Positions 23,945 through 36,600 of a DNA stretch of 64,000 nt are shown here, in pieces (positions within the stretch are counted from its first letter, which is position 1; the number at the start of each line of letters is the position of its first letter). The stretch comes from Epiperipatus broadwayi (taxonomy: Eukaryota > Onychophora > Udeonychophora > Euonychophora > Peripatidae), in assembly GCA_028023455.1 (NCBI GenBank), contig JAQFVV010012405.1, positions 5,605,334 to 5,669,333 on the forward strand. The letters run 5' to 3'. A model generated the notes under the pieces. That model was not told where the DNA came from and ran no database searches. It was given only the letters and a program-made list of their open reading frames with translations. Position numbers and translations under genes: made by a program.

Positions 23945-24312
23945 GATCACCAATTTCTAAGCTTACATAAGATGTTGTTAACAATAGAAAATTCTTCAGA
24001 CCTTAGTCTATGGGATGATGGTGATTGTGGTTTTTGATAAATTAAGGACACCAAAATGTATAGGTACTGAACTGGATTCAGATCTATATGACTATACAGG
24101 TGAATAAACTTGGATTGAAAACATCAATGTATTTTCATCTTAAGCTCCTAGATTTATAGTTAGCTAAATAGATAAAAGGGGGATGCATTCAATCCTTTGA
24201 TCCAGGAACAATGCTCTCATATCCAAAGCTTCTCACTGATGAAGGCCACAAGCTAGAAACTAGACCGCGGCACTATATGGCACTACTATCTGGAGAGTTT
24301 GTTACTGCTAAT
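23945..24312 (+). mobile_element. R1 hammerhead element, internally deleted
   Basis: It opens with an antisense arm (about 23937-23985) and continues as a sense R1 unit. The ribozyme core at 24236-24260 reads CTGATGA, stem II, GAAAC. Downstream, TAGACC replaces TAGTC and most of the next ~100 bp is deleted, so stem I cannot close. Probably dead. Confidence 0.7.
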
Positions 24313-24404
24313 CCAAAACATTCTAAGAAAATAGATTTCAAGACAAATTTACTTTTATTTTATTTTTGTGTATGTAAAGAAGGCCAGTGTTAATTAAGAA
24401 TTAC

Positions 24405-24935
24405 ATAAATATGTAATAAGAGTTCAAATAAAGTAAATAAATATAAAAATCTAGAGGAATAGAATTGAATTTGATCATTTTTGCAATTTTAAAATTTGCA
24501 TTTTTTCCCCCCAATGATATTTTATGTTAATTATTCTACAATGATCTGGAAGTATTGAAATTTTAATTTTTAATGAGATGGGGGTAGTTTTTTTTTTTTT
24601 AAGTTTAAATTCAATAACAGACATCTATCACACATGACATAATAAGATTTTGTGAAATGAAGTTAAAGTATGTATTATTGTTGGTAATGCAACATATATT
24701 TTTGATTCTAAAACCTATTTTTGATTCTAAAACCTACTTATTGAAATTCTATAAAATACGACTTTTTTTTAACCTGTAGCATTTGAGTTATATCACTGGC
24801 ATCATAATCCATTGTATAATAGTTATAGGAGGTTATTAGTCTTTGAAATGGCAATGGTGGATATTGTGTTTGGATTGATTCCGAAGAATGTAAGGGGCTA
24901 TATTATTTTACAATATAAAGTGACTTTTCAAGTTC
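24405..24935. repeat. Dispersed repeat, copy 1
   Basis: About 530 bp is similar, in the same orientation, to 30110-30640. Shared blocks in order include AATTGAATTTGATCATTTTT, TTTGCATTTTTTCCCC and TATTTTACA(A/G)TATAAA. There is no domain or terminal structure I recognise, so the class is unknown. Confidence 0.65.
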
Positions 24936-25186
24936 CCTTTGCTAATAATCATCTGATTGTAAACCCTTGTCATTCAGTGACAACTTTTTTATTTATGTAT
25001 CTACAACTGCAGATCATTTTCAAGTGAAAGAACTTTGCACAAGTTGGAATAAGTATTCATTAATATTAAATGGGACATAGTTGGACTTTTGGAAAATTAG
25101 AAGAAAAAGTGAAGAGACAATTGATTAAAAAATTTGTAAGTATTTTACTACAAAAGCACGAATATTAGAAGGATACGTGATTAAAA

Positions 25187-26110
25187 CAGGCAAAACTCAC
25201 TATATGTATTGCTACTCATTGCAAGCTAGAGTAATCAATGGATGCCAGAAGGCTTGTGCATAAAATCCCCATGTAGTGCCTACTCATCCACTATCCCCAG
25301 ACTAGTTTCTGGCTTGTGGCCTTTGTCAGTGAGGAGCCTTGGATCTGACTATATCAGTTAATGAGCTTGAATTGGAAAATATTAAAGTGTTTTCAATTTA
25401 AGACTCCTAGTTTTGTAGATAAGTGGAGATAAAACGTGGCTGCTGGAGGGTTGTATTAGATCCTAATATCTAGGTGCAGTGCTCTCAGATCCAAGGCTCC
25501 TCACTGACAAAGGCCACAAGCCAGAAACTAGCCTGGGAATATTGGATGAGTAGGCATTAGATGGCGATTTTATGCACAAGCCTTCTGGCATCCATTGATT
25601 ACTCTAGCTTGCAGTGAATGGCAATACGTACAGTGAGTTTTGTCTGTTTTAATAACAGTTATAAGCATGCATAAGAAATGGTGATCATGTGATGTTTATT
25701 GACTTAAAACCAATCCTGCTTAATAGGATAGTGGTGGCTATGGTTATTAAAGATCCAAAGACACCAAAAATGTATAGGTACTGTACTGAGTTCAGATCTA
25801 TATGACTATATAAGCTAATGAACTTGGATTGAAAATATTAAAGTGTTTTCAATTTAACACTCATAGTTTTGTAGTTAAGTGGGGATAATAGATGACTGCT
25901 TGAGGGTTGTATTAGGCCACAAGCCAGAAAGTAGTCTGGGGATACTGGATGAGTAGGCACTAGATGGTGATTTTATGCAGAGGCCTTCTGACATCCATTG
26001 ATTACCCTAGCTTGCAATGAGTGGTAATACATATAGTGAGTTTTGCCTGTTTTACTAACAGTTATAAGCAAGCATAAGCAATGGTGATCATGTGATGTTT
26101 AAGCATAAGT
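25187..26110 (+). mobile_element. R1 hammerhead array: inverted arm plus tandem sense units
   Basis: An antisense arm at about 25187-25345 is followed by about 1.7 sense units. Hammerhead regions lie at 25286-25344 (minus) and 25489-25547 (plus). Both have CTGACAA, losing the invariant G of the core, so both are predicted inactive. A third relic at about 25912-25937 retains GAAA and GTC but has lost CTGANGA through a ~52 bp deletion. Allowing for that deletion, the unit period is ~455 bp. No protein is encoded. I could not assign a target duplication. Confidence 0.85.
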
Positions 26111-26451
26111 GATGTGGGATTAATTGTAAATAAACTGTGAAAGAACAATATTGTGTGGAGACTAATGATACATCAGACAGAATGTCAAGATTAATTTTTC
26201 AATTTAATGGAAGATAACAATTACAAATAATTCAAGCTTATCTCTCAACATTATAATAAAAAAGTAGAGGATTTTTTTATGGATGTGGAAAATACTTTTG
26301 ATGAAACCAAACAATGTTTTAAAATTGTCATGGAAGATTTTAATATTAGAGGCAATAAAAGATTGAAAGTGCTGTGTGTAAATTTAGTTATGAAGCTAGA
26401 AATGAAAGAAATCACAAATTTTGTAGAGTTTTCTTTGCGAGTACAACAACT

Positions 26452-26690
26452 GGTGATGGACATTTAGTCATCATCAAACATATATGCAACCAAACATGCC
26501 AATAATGAAAATGAATTTAATATAGTTTTATTTCCTTATTTATATTGCTAATGGGAGAGTCAATACCAGTGATGAACATTTAGTCACCATCGAACGTACA
26601 TGTAACCGGAATACAAATACATACCAGTAGTGAAAACGAATTTAATATAATTTAATTCTTTTGTTTAAATTGCCAATAGGAGAATCAATA
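26452..26690. repeat. Tandem duplication, unit ~115 bp
   Basis: 26452-26565 and 26568-26690 share GTGATG(G/A)ACATTTAGTCA, GAATTTAATATA and AGAGTCAATAC-like blocks in order. The copies are diverged. The short frame 26279-26467 runs into the first unit and is not supported as a gene. Confidence 0.7.
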
Positions 26691-28779
26691 CACATAATGA
26701 CTTTTCTATGTATAGTATTATTCACGAATTGGAATGAATAGATGATCACCAAGCATTAAAGATCATGGTGGTTAACTATTCGCTATATTTCCCTGATAAG
26801 GTTTAACTCCCTTAAAGTCTAGTTTCCCATTGTATTTATGGGTGTTGACTTATCAACCTCAAGCATCTATATGCTGATTCAGTCAGAATTACACTGGGTA
26901 GCCTTCATAGAGTGCTTCCTTTTTTCTTTGAAGGTATTTGCCTAACCCATGCTAACTCAGTATCTCAGGGTGGGTTGCACCATTGGAAAAAATGGACATA
27001 TCATGAGCATGGAGATATAGTTATTAACTGGACTAATTTTAATACACCCATAATATTTCTGAACTGGATATTGACACAATAGGGTTAGTAAAATCTAATT
27101 CCAACATTTTATTACACACACACACACACCTTATTCTCGTAATCCTAAAAAAACAAAAACAAACTAAGATTGAACTAACACCCTCATGATTTCTGGCCAC
27201 TTGGATTTAGCCTACATTCGCACATATATGTATTGTCTAAGTAAGTGTTTATTAACTAGAAAATAATTACCTCATGAATATTATGAGAAGATACATACAT
27301 TTATTTCCTTTATTCAATGACTAATAAAATTGACAAATATACGATAACAACATAAATTAATACAATAATTGCATAGATCCTTTCCTTCTTATATTAGGAG
27401 AAGTTGAACAAATAACAAATATTAACAATATATATATACCTTTGTTCCCGGGAATGGATGAGGTTGATATATACCAGTAAGCTTATGTTTAGACCAATGG
27501 ATATATGCATTGTCCTGAATAGTTTCTTTCTGTACAGTCTTTGATTTGATGGGTTGTAGAAAAGATTTTCTGTATATTTAAACCGAAGTCCTTGGGCACT
27601 GATTTATGGCGATGAGCAGAGGACAAGATTTCCACTAGTTTACATTTGCAGCAAACTGGATAAGAGTCCAATACATTTGAACTTTACCTCACTCTACTCA
27701 TATCACCTTTCTTCATCATTTTTATCTTTGTTTTCCCACTCTGCATCCGGTAATTTCTCCCCATTGCTTTCTTTTTTTTCTGTTTCAAAAAAAAAAAAAC
27801 TTTCTTAGTTTACCAGCTTGGCAGTAACTTATTGCCCCTTTCTTTTTTTTTCTCTTTTTTATTTTCCCCTCCCTAACCAAATTCCCCGAGTTTTCTTCTC
27901 AAACTTTCTTTTCTTTACATTACATTTATTTTAACCAATTACATAAAATATTTTGGTTCACAATCAAATCGATTTCAAAGATTGATACCATTTTAATTTC
28001 ACCAAAATTCCCATTACTTATCAATTCATCTTAAACAAAATGAATTTTGAAGTTTATTTAGCTTGACCAAACTATTTTTATATATTCCTATCTGCTTTCT
28101 CTTATTCGTTTACAAAATTTGAACAAGAGCAAAAGACTTTTTGCTGTAAATATGGAATTTCCAATAATTTGGAGATACAAAGGAGAAAGATATAAAAATA
28201 TATATGTACATGGATTGTATTTAGCTTTAAATTCTAAATTCATTACAATGATAATAATAATAAAAAAGGTTTATTCAGTTGATTTCAAAGTTAAAATTTA
28301 TATATATAAATAAATTTTTTTTTTTTAATTTTACTGTCACCTCATAATATTTTTAATCACAAAACAAAATGTGCATATACCTTTATGTATATCGGTTGAC
28401 TAATTGATGATTATGTATATACATGTATGTGCTGGACCTATGCAAAGGCTTTATGAGAAGTAGTTTAACTTTGTAGCAGGTTCAAACCTGGTTCTTGTTA
28501 CAATACATATATATTTATAGAATATGAATTCCTTTTTTAAGAAAAATATTAAATGGAAATAGACAAATGTGCACTCAAATAAAGATTTATATTATACTAA
28601 CAGAAAATATGTATTATCAAGACTGTAATGGTTTTTTTTTTATTATAGATTTAACTCGGAAAGTAATCACCCATTAATGAGATATAACATACACGTTAAT
28701 GCAAAACTAGAGAGATTAAAATTATAAAGAAAATCACTATTTACAATTGATATTCCTAATCATCAAAACACTCCATTGA
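26691..28779. other. AT-rich sequence without a recognised gene
   Basis: A (CA)n run lies at about 27115-27128. An antisense 60-codon frame at 27489-27671 is Cys- and Lys-containing and less AT-biased than its surroundings, but no family is recognised. Poly-T and poly-A tracts occur at about 27770-27800 and 27845. Confidence 0.4.
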
Positions 28780-29310
28780 ATTTAAATTAGAACTTGAAAA
28801 CAGACTTTGAAGATGTTTTAGACATAATTGAATTCAATGAGATGATGACTAATGTTCTATTAAGAACTGCAAGAATGATAGCTAGTAGAAAAAAGCAATA
28901 TATTCCAGTAAATTTTCTCTTAAAATAAGACAAGGTATGAGAAAAACAAGGAAAAAATTAAAAAATTGTCTCTTAAAAAGAATAGAATACCTAGCGTTTT
29001 GTTAAGTGGTATAAAAACAGTGTTTAGAATGATATAAGAAATATAATTGTGATTTGGCACAGAAAGTTATAGATAAGAATAAAATTTTCAACAATATAAA
29101 ATAATATCTTGGTATAGCAACAAGAAGAAAATATGTATTATTCAAACCATAGAAGGCATCTTGAAATGTGTTATGTAATAGAAAAGAATAAAAAAAAGTA
29201 TTCTCTTCTGTTATAAACCTTTTGAATTGTTAAGTATTTTAAATCAAGAAATAAGGCATACAATTAAATCTATGAAGAAGTTAAAAGCTCCAGGAAATGA
29301 TAATTGCATT
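28780..29310 (+). mobile_element. RTE-type LINE relic (linker region), heavily decayed
   Basis: Translated with several frameshifts and stops, this matches the segment between endonuclease and reverse transcriptase of the RTE at 52174-54576. Recognisable pieces are an ASRKKQ-like motif, NDIRNYNC-like and KLKAPGND-like (the start of the RT domain). It ends before the catalytic motifs. This is the oldest-looking RTE copy in the window. Confidence 0.65.
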
Positions 29311-29900
29311 ATTTAATAAAAACTACCTTTAATTAAACATGCTTATCACTTCAGTAGATTAATTTTAGTAACGAGTGTTAATTAAATACAGTTACTAATT
29401 ATGTTGAAAATATTTAATCGAATTAACATTAATTTGTAACTATGAAAAAAATAAAGAAATTTAAATTTGTTAAAAAAATTATTTTTCTAATTTAAGAATT
29501 AGGTAAGAAGATGTAATGCCTTATGCAAGGAGATTTTGTTATCATCTTCTCAAAAAAGAAAGGCAAATAGAAAAAGCCATAAACCCTTATGAAGATAATT
29601 TTAATGACCATCTCTATTGAAGAAATAGTATCTACAAAAAGTATTGCATTTCTTCCTTATGGTCATAACTTTCCTCTATTCACAGTGACTACTTTTTCCA
29701 ATTTGGGGATAGTTTTATGATTCAACAATAGTCTATTTAGAAGATTCTTTGTCATAGTTATGGTACTAGATCCAAATTTGTTTTTAGAAATGGATGGGAT
29801 AAACTTTTTCAAATTTTTTAAAAACAAAATATGAAATTATAGAGTCATGTGTTGTTGCTATTTTGCTACTAAATCCAAAGAAATACAGAAGTTCAGTCAA

Positions 29901-29972
29901 GCGTTGGTGGCTTAGTGGTTAGCATAGCTGCTTTCCAAACAGCTAGCCCGTGTTCGCTTCCCGGTCAACGCA
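29901..29972 (+). tRNA. tRNA-Gly(TCC)-like retropseudogene
   Basis: The sequence folds as a tRNA. The acceptor pairs GCGTTGG (29901-29907) with TCAACGC (29965-29971), followed by discriminator A. There is an A-box TGGCTTAGTGG, and an anticodon loop TTTCCAA with TCC at 29934-29936. The B-box is GTTCGCTTCC, one base off the usual GTTCGATTCC. It closely resembles metazoan tRNA-Gly(TCC), but has a C-A mismatch closing the anticodon stem. No T-run terminator follows. Instead there is a short linker and A-run (about 29985-29995), and imperfect 13 bp repeats (about 29884-29896 and 29995-30007) flank it. It is probably a retroposed copy rather than a working gene. Confidence 0.75.
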
Positions 29973-30109
29973 TTTGATATATGGAAAAAAAAAAATACAA
30001 AAGTTTAATTAGTTGTAAGCTTTTAAGAATCTAAAATAGATTTTGAGATAAAATTTTTTTAATCTTTTTTGTTCACATTGAGGACAGTATTAATTGTTAT
30101 ATGAATTTG

Positions 30110-30640
30110 CACTAAAACTTAAAATAAATAAATATAAAAGACTAAAAAAATAAAATTGAATTTGATCATTTTTACAATTTAAAAATTTGCATTTTTTCCC
30201 CAACGATATTTTATGTTTTACTTCAATATAATTAGACTATATTTTTCAAGATTGTTAAAGAGATAATGGATGTGTCATTAAAATTTTTATTTTTATTGAG
30301 ATGGCAATATTTTTTTCTTTAGTTTAAATTCAATAACAGAATTCTTCCAGACATTACCTAATAAGATTTTGTAAAACTGAAATTAGAGTGCTTATTATTG
30401 TTGACAATAGGAAAGATTTTTTGACTCAAAAACCGCATTTACAAAAATAATATAAAGTAGGATTTCTAGAAGTTTGGTTATGCTAATTACATGATAGCTC
30501 ATTGTACAGTATTTATAGATGATTAGTGTTGCTATAGTTTTTGAAATGATAATAGTGACTATTGGACTTGGATTGCTTCCCAAGAATTTAAATGGGTCCT
30601 ACTATTTTACAGTATAAAATAAGCTTTCAAATTCTCTTTA
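30110..30640. repeat. Dispersed repeat, copy 2
   Basis: Counterpart of 24405-24935 in the same orientation, with small indels throughout. Confidence 0.65.
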
Positions 30641-30736
30641 CTTTCTTATTCTGCTTATGCAGTTTGTACTTTGTGTGCATATGTTTTGTAAATGGTTCTA
30701 ATAGGAAAGCTATAATGAATCCTTACAGTTACATGA

Positions 30737-31260
<524 letters not shown>

Positions 31261-32582
31261 AACTATATAAAATATATATAATTGTGGCTACCTTTCAAGG
31301 ACACAGATCTTTTCGGGTGCAAAATTCAACACCTATCATTCCAAGCACTTTTTTGTTTTGGAGTAAACTCCTGGTGCCAGTTAATTACTCCCAAAAGATA
31401 ATTAACATGCCTTGAATGATTGGAAAACTAATTCAGTGCCTGAAAAATTCCAACTAGCTCAATCAAGGGAATAATATAATACATTACTGCTTTAATTAGT
31501 GGTAAAGAATTGACCGACAAAATATTAAGTTTTAAAGATAATTTATTTTAACTAAATACTTATTATTCTAATTTTTAAACTACTTTTATAAATTCTCAAT
31601 TAGTCTAACAATGATATTTTTATATAATAACCATACACACATTCCTAATACATGCATTAGAATATATTATAACATCAGGCATTAAATAAAGACACGGCAT
31701 TTTAAACACTCACATCAATAGTTCATTTTATGCATGCTATATTTGTTTTTCTGACTTTGGAGGCTTTAAGATTGAAATGGCTACATTAATATCAGAAATG
31801 GAATAAGAAAATGTTATTTATTATCTATAGGATTTTGGACATTGAATTCTGCTGCTGTTTGTTGCTTCATGTGAGTTTTTACCAACCGATTGGATTTGAG
31901 GCTTCTGTGGAGATTCCTTTGATTGCTATTTCATGATAGTTTTATTCAAGACATTTAGATATCTCTGGTGGCTTCAAGTTATTAGGCAGGCATTATTTTT
32001 CTATCAGGCAGGTTGCTGATGTTCCATCGGACTGAAGCTGGAGTCTGGCCGTATGCTTCTGATGACTGCTAACACTGCATTGTCATAAAAACTACTGACT
32101 CTGGATACATGACAAGTCTGACTGAAGACTGATTGTAAGAACTGATTGAATGATGTAAAACTGACTATTTATGTGAAGACCTGTAGTCATTTTTTTAATT
32201 GGTTTGTATACCCACCAGCTATAACCATTGTTGAAAATTTGTACACTGCTTTTGATTAAATTTTTTGATAAGATTTTAATTAATTAATTAATCCTGTTTT
32301 TATATAGATTATGAGTGTATACAATCCTTGAGGGAAATTTCAATTATATACTTTCATTCATTTTTAATATTCAACTTTCATATTCATTTTATCAACACGC
32401 ACACATCTTACTATTCCTTTATGTTCATAATAAATTCGTTATTTACAATCTCATTTATTTTAAATAAATGTAAAGGGATTTTTTTTTAGTTTTAAGAGTT
32501 CTTTCCTTTTTTTCCTTTAATAATTTATTTATAATATAATCTTCAATAACTTCTCTTCCTCTTTCCTTCTTTATTTTTGCTT
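31261..32582. other. AT-rich sequence without a gene
   Basis: A stretch at about 31840-32190 is less AT-rich and repeats short ACTGA-containing motifs. I recognise no element or gene in it. Confidence 0.4.
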
Positions 32583-32873
32583 TTCTAATATATAACATAT
32601 AATAACCACATTCCACTCTTTTGACATTTTGAAGCAAAATATATTTATTTATTAATATTACAGTTTCGATTGTTCCTAGAAAAATATATTTATTTATTAA
32701 TATTACAGTTTCGACTGTTCCCAGCAGTCTTCGTCAGATCTGATGAAGACTGCTAGGAACAGTCAAAACTGTAATATTAATAAATAAATATATTTTGCTT
32801 AATATTAATAAATATATTTTGCTTCAAAGTGTAAAAAGAGTGGAATATGGTTATTATATGCTAATAATTTATT
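32583..32873. mobile_element. R3: palindromic PLE-like terminal repeat with hammerhead-like core
   Basis: The two halves are inverted copies meeting at about 32738-32740. Each half reads outward from a hammerhead-like core into a TAATATTAATAAATAAATAT tail and then ATTTTGCTTCAAA. The left half contains a second partial repeat at about 32640-32685; the right half also duplicates part of the tail. Terminal repeats with hammerheads in variable direct and inverted arrangements are known in Penelope-like elements. No coding sequence is attached. Confidence 0.6.
32708..32737 (-). ncRNA. Hammerhead-like core (R3)
   Basis: On the minus strand: CTGACGA (32731-32737), one A, a 5 bp stem II of GACTG and CAGTC around a 7-base loop, then GAAAC (32708-32712). 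The mirror copy on the plus strand at 32740-32769 has the same parts, but its GAAAC has become AAAAC. Stem I and the cleavage triplet cannot be placed because the palindrome centre cuts the 5' side, so activity is unproven. Confidence 0.55.
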
Positions 32874-33289
32874 TCATAGAAAAGATTCATTTTTAAACTT
32901 TTATAGCTTTAACTTTTAATTACTTGAAATTCAACTACTTTACATTTTCTACCTCCTTCTAAATTAATTAATTATAACTTTTACTGATAAATGCCATTTA
33001 TGTGAATAATTCTTTAAACTTTTTTTAAGAATTTCCTTTTTTCAAATGATATATTTTAATTCAGTTATTTACGGACAGCTTAATGATTCTATTGTTTATC
33101 GATCAATTTTAAAACTTTTGCGTTATTTAAGAAAATTTTACTTTTAATAATTGTGACCAACAATTTCACGTGGAACGTTCATCACAAGCGGTACAATATA
33201 CATATATACACTCAAGCTAAAATGACAGTCAGTGTAATAATAATATAATAAACAAGAAATTATTTCCTACAATACAGATTTCATTATAT

Positions 33290-35060
33290 TTATAAATTTA
33301 TTTTTATCTACAGATAAAATGTTTATTTCCAATTTATTATTAATAGTATTTTATAACTTACTTATTCTTTGTAATGTAGATTGTTCTAAATATAAAGTTT
33401 TACTAGTTAATATTTCTATTTACTCATGATAACTCATGTTTCTTATTAATTCTTTAAATTTAATTTTAGTTATATAGTTTGATAAGTTCTCATGTATAAT
33501 ATTATATAATAATATTAGATCTTTTAATTGACTCTGTTTTATAAGTGAAAGGTAATACTTTTTTCTGATTTGCATTTATATATTTTATAAACTTGTTAAA
33601 TATTTTCTGTAGCATGTTTACCATTATTATATTGTTTCTATTCCATATTTTTTATCCAAAATGTATCACTGGCAGAACTAGAGCTTTAAATAATATAATT
33701 TTGTTTCTATGGAGAAGTTTTTACCATTTCTCAATATTCTTCCTATATATTTATACTCTTTTTTTGTATTTCTTTATAATGTGTGTTGTAAGAATTATTA
33801 CTGTCAAAATTTATTCCAAGATCCTTGTGAGATTATTTTTTTATAATTCTTTTCTTCCCTTTATAATAACTTGTATTAAAAATTGTAGAGTTTCTGGTAT
33901 ATGATACAATGCAACATTTTTCAATATTTATTTTTATACTGTTATTAAGGCACTATTTTTCAAAACTATTTAGGTCACTTTGTAACTTAATCATATCACA
34001 TAAATCACTTATTATCTTAAATATATTGTTATCATCAGCATATGATAAAATTTCTCAATATTTTATATTTTGGTCTATATCTGCTGTAAAAATATTAAAT
34101 AATAATGGTGCCAAACTCCTCTTTGAGATAATACTTGATTGATATTTATTAATTCACTAGATTCACTATTGAGATAGATATAAATCTTATGATCATTTAA
34201 GCAAGAAACTATCCAGTTAATTGCTTTTACATTTACATTCAATTTAATCACTTTGACTATTAATAATTTATGAGAGACTAAATCAAAAGCAGTTGTCAAG
34301 TCCAGAAATATGACATCAATTTTTTTCCCCAGCAGTTAAGGCATGTGCTATATGATCTTAAATTGTTATAAGATTAATAAGGACTGATCTTTTAGGTATA
34401 AAACCATGTTGAGATTTGGGTATAATCTTATTAATATCTTTTTTTTATTTTTGAATAAAAATAATTTTCAAAAATTTGTAGAGTTGGTAAAATTGATATT
34501 GCTGTATAATTCTTTGGATCATCTTTTGCACTTTTTTTTTTTTTTTTTTTATAAATAGAAACAATTCTAGTTATTTTTAAATCTCTAGGAAAAATATATT
34601 TGTCTAATGATGCCTGAAATAATTTTTGGATTGAAGGAGTTATTAATTCACTGCATCCTTTTAGAATAAATGTTGGAGTTTTATATAAATTAAAATTCTT
34701 TTTAGTTCTAAGTTTTTTTATTGCTCTTTTAATATCTTGCAGATTTATATTTTTGAGAAAAATATATTTTTTGATGAATTACCAGAAACACGTTTGTTAT
34801 ACTCATTAGTTGTTTCATTTGTTTTCTTGGTATTGTAATATTTTTCAAAATGTTGACAGAATTCATTTAATGTTATACCATTGTAATTAGATGTTAATGC
34901 CAGATTTTTTTTGTGTTTCATTGATATGTTTATTAAAATCCTAAAATGCTTTAGGCTGATATTTAAAATCTATTTCCAACTTTTTAATATAATTTTTATA
35001 ATCTTGTATTTTTGGCCTTTTTATAACTTCCTTAGATTTATTACATTACTATAATAAATT
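33290..35060 (-). pseudogene. LINE reverse transcriptase relic (Jockey/CR1-like)
   Basis: The minus strand, read with many frameshifts and stops, gives a full set of reverse transcriptase landmarks in order. These are an upstream PKAF-x-DFNKHIN region, RIVSIYKK (motif 1), SQHGFIPKRS (motif 2), TTAFDLVSHKLL (motif A, with the first catalytic Asp position altered), LSQRGV (motif B) and YADDNN (motif C, catalytic). After these comes a KALVLPVIHFG block. The apparent frames 33593-33904, 33909-34142 and 34075-34299 are pieces or shadows of it. The 5' end lies near a (GATGAT/AAT)n tract at 35095-35145. Dead and old. The clade is inferred from motif style only. Confidence 0.85.
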
Positions 35061-35094
35061 ACATTTTTTGTTTTAATAAACATTCTGTGGAGAT

Positions 35095-35145
35095 GATGAT
35101 GATGATAATAATAATGATGATAATAATAATACTAATAATAATTAA
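35095..35145. repeat. (GAT)n/(AAT)n microsatellite
   Basis: A simple repeat of GAT passes into interrupted AAT units. Confidence 0.9.
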
Positions 35146-35209
35146 GTTAAAACCAAAAGCATATCCACATTACTTCAACTTATACAGAACTTACAGGGGC
35201 AGAGTAAAA

Positions 35210-35400
35210 GATGGCTTCTAAATGAAAAGTCCATTACATCCCAAAAAAATTTGTTCTAGACCTACATCCAAAACTCTCACTGATAAAGGCCATAAGTCAG
35301 AAACTAGTCTGCAGATATGAATAAAAATTTATTAATCACTACCTTCTAGTATCTATTGATTTCTCAAGCCTACAATAGTGACATAATTGGAGTGCGAAGA
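35210..35400 (+). mobile_element. R1 element relic
   Basis: Diverged R1 unit. The hammerhead region around 35280-35310 retains the R1 stem II loop, GAAAC and GTC, but the core reads CTGATAA and stem I is damaged. Inactive. Confidence 0.65.
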
Positions 35401-35816
35401 ATAGAAATTGCAATTGAATGAATAGATTATAAACTGGACCATATTCTTAAATATTTATGTTGTTATAATTTAAATCATGGTTTGAGCCTTATCTATAATT
35501 ATATGAAGTAAATTTCATTTGAAATAGATATGTAGAATATGAAACATATGATTTATTTGTTTTATTTAAAATTAGCAATAACATTGTGTTATATTCAATT
35601 TTTTAAAAAAGCTTGGCCTAACACATCAAGTCTGAAATTTGAATTATAAGCACAGAACAAGTAATTAAATTATTCAGATTCACACACTGTCATCATATTT
35701 ATAATATTACAGATATTTAAGATGCAATGAAGATAACTAATTCTAATACAATGGAATTTTAATTACTATTATTATTATTCTTTGCAATCATTTAGTTTAA
35801 TCTGAAAATTTTTTTG

Positions 35817-35867
35817 TAAAATGCTCTTATCATGTTTCTTAGAAGAAACATGATGAGAGCATTTTAT
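35817..35867. repeat. Short near-perfect hairpin
   Basis: A ~23 bp arm containing ATGCTCT and ATCATGTTTCTT is followed after four bases by its reverse complement, with one mismatch. Confidence 0.75.
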
Positions 35868-36162
35868 GCTTAGAAGCTTTCTCAGTAGAAATTTTATATA
35901 TTCTGCAAAATAATTAATTAAAGACAAAAAGTATTAGATACTTGTTCAGAAAACATAAAATAAACAATAAATTTGATGCAGATTGCTGGCCATGTTTTTT
36001 TTCTGCATGGTAATGATGGTATATGTAAAACTCTGATATATATATATATCATTTTATTAATACCATGGCTACTGTAATTACAGATAAAAAAATACATAAA
36101 GACAAATAGCAAACTATTAAAACTGAATTTTGCAATGATTATACTAATAAATAAACAAAAAA
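35868..36162. other. AT-rich sequence, nothing recognised
   Basis: The 64-codon antisense frame 35918-36112 has no recognised motif. Confidence 0.4.
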
Positions 36163-36290
36163 ATAATTGAAGAGTTTATTAATTGGAAGTTTATAAGATG
36201 TTTGGGCACTAAAACTGATAGAACTGGGCTAAGATTCATGAAACTTGAGTTCTAGAGTTCACCACTACACTAAATCAGTCATGAAATACA
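36163..36290 (-). mobile_element. tRNA-derived SINE copy (antisense)
   Basis: Same family as 13358-13480. The minus strand shows the A-box-like TTTAGTGTAGTGG and the body block AGTGCCC. Moderately diverged. Confidence 0.5.
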
Positions 36291-36479
36291 AATATATCAC
36301 TGTGCATCATATGGTGATTTCAAGGCCTATTTATTTGACTTCTTGCAATGCTGTCTTAGTTTTTTCTACCACAAAAGTTTGGTTTTGAAAAATTTTTCAT
36401 TGTATTCTATTTTCAAGAACATTTTACTGATAAAAGCTTTTAGAGTGACTTTTTTAAAAAATCTTTATAATGCAAAAGA

Positions 36480-36600
36480 CTTACTCAAAAGTTCATAATA
36501 AGTTCAAGTGCCAGATGTGTGAGCACCAGAATTGATCCTGGAGGCCCCTGACAACAAGTAAGACATCCTACTAACTGTGTGAAACTGCATAGGGCTTTAT
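36480..36600 (-). mobile_element. tRNA-derived SINE-like copy (antisense)
   Basis: On the minus strand a tRNA-like head has A-box-like TTAGTAGGATGT and B-box-like GGATCAATTCTGG, followed by GGTGCTC and ACTTATTATGAACT as in the other SINE copies. Its head differs from the other four, so it may be a sister subfamily. Confidence 0.45.

Noticed and set aside
27489-27671. A 60-codon antisense frame with CCKCK as a zinc-finger exon
   Set aside because: There is no complete metal-binding pattern, no flanking splice evidence and no recognised family.
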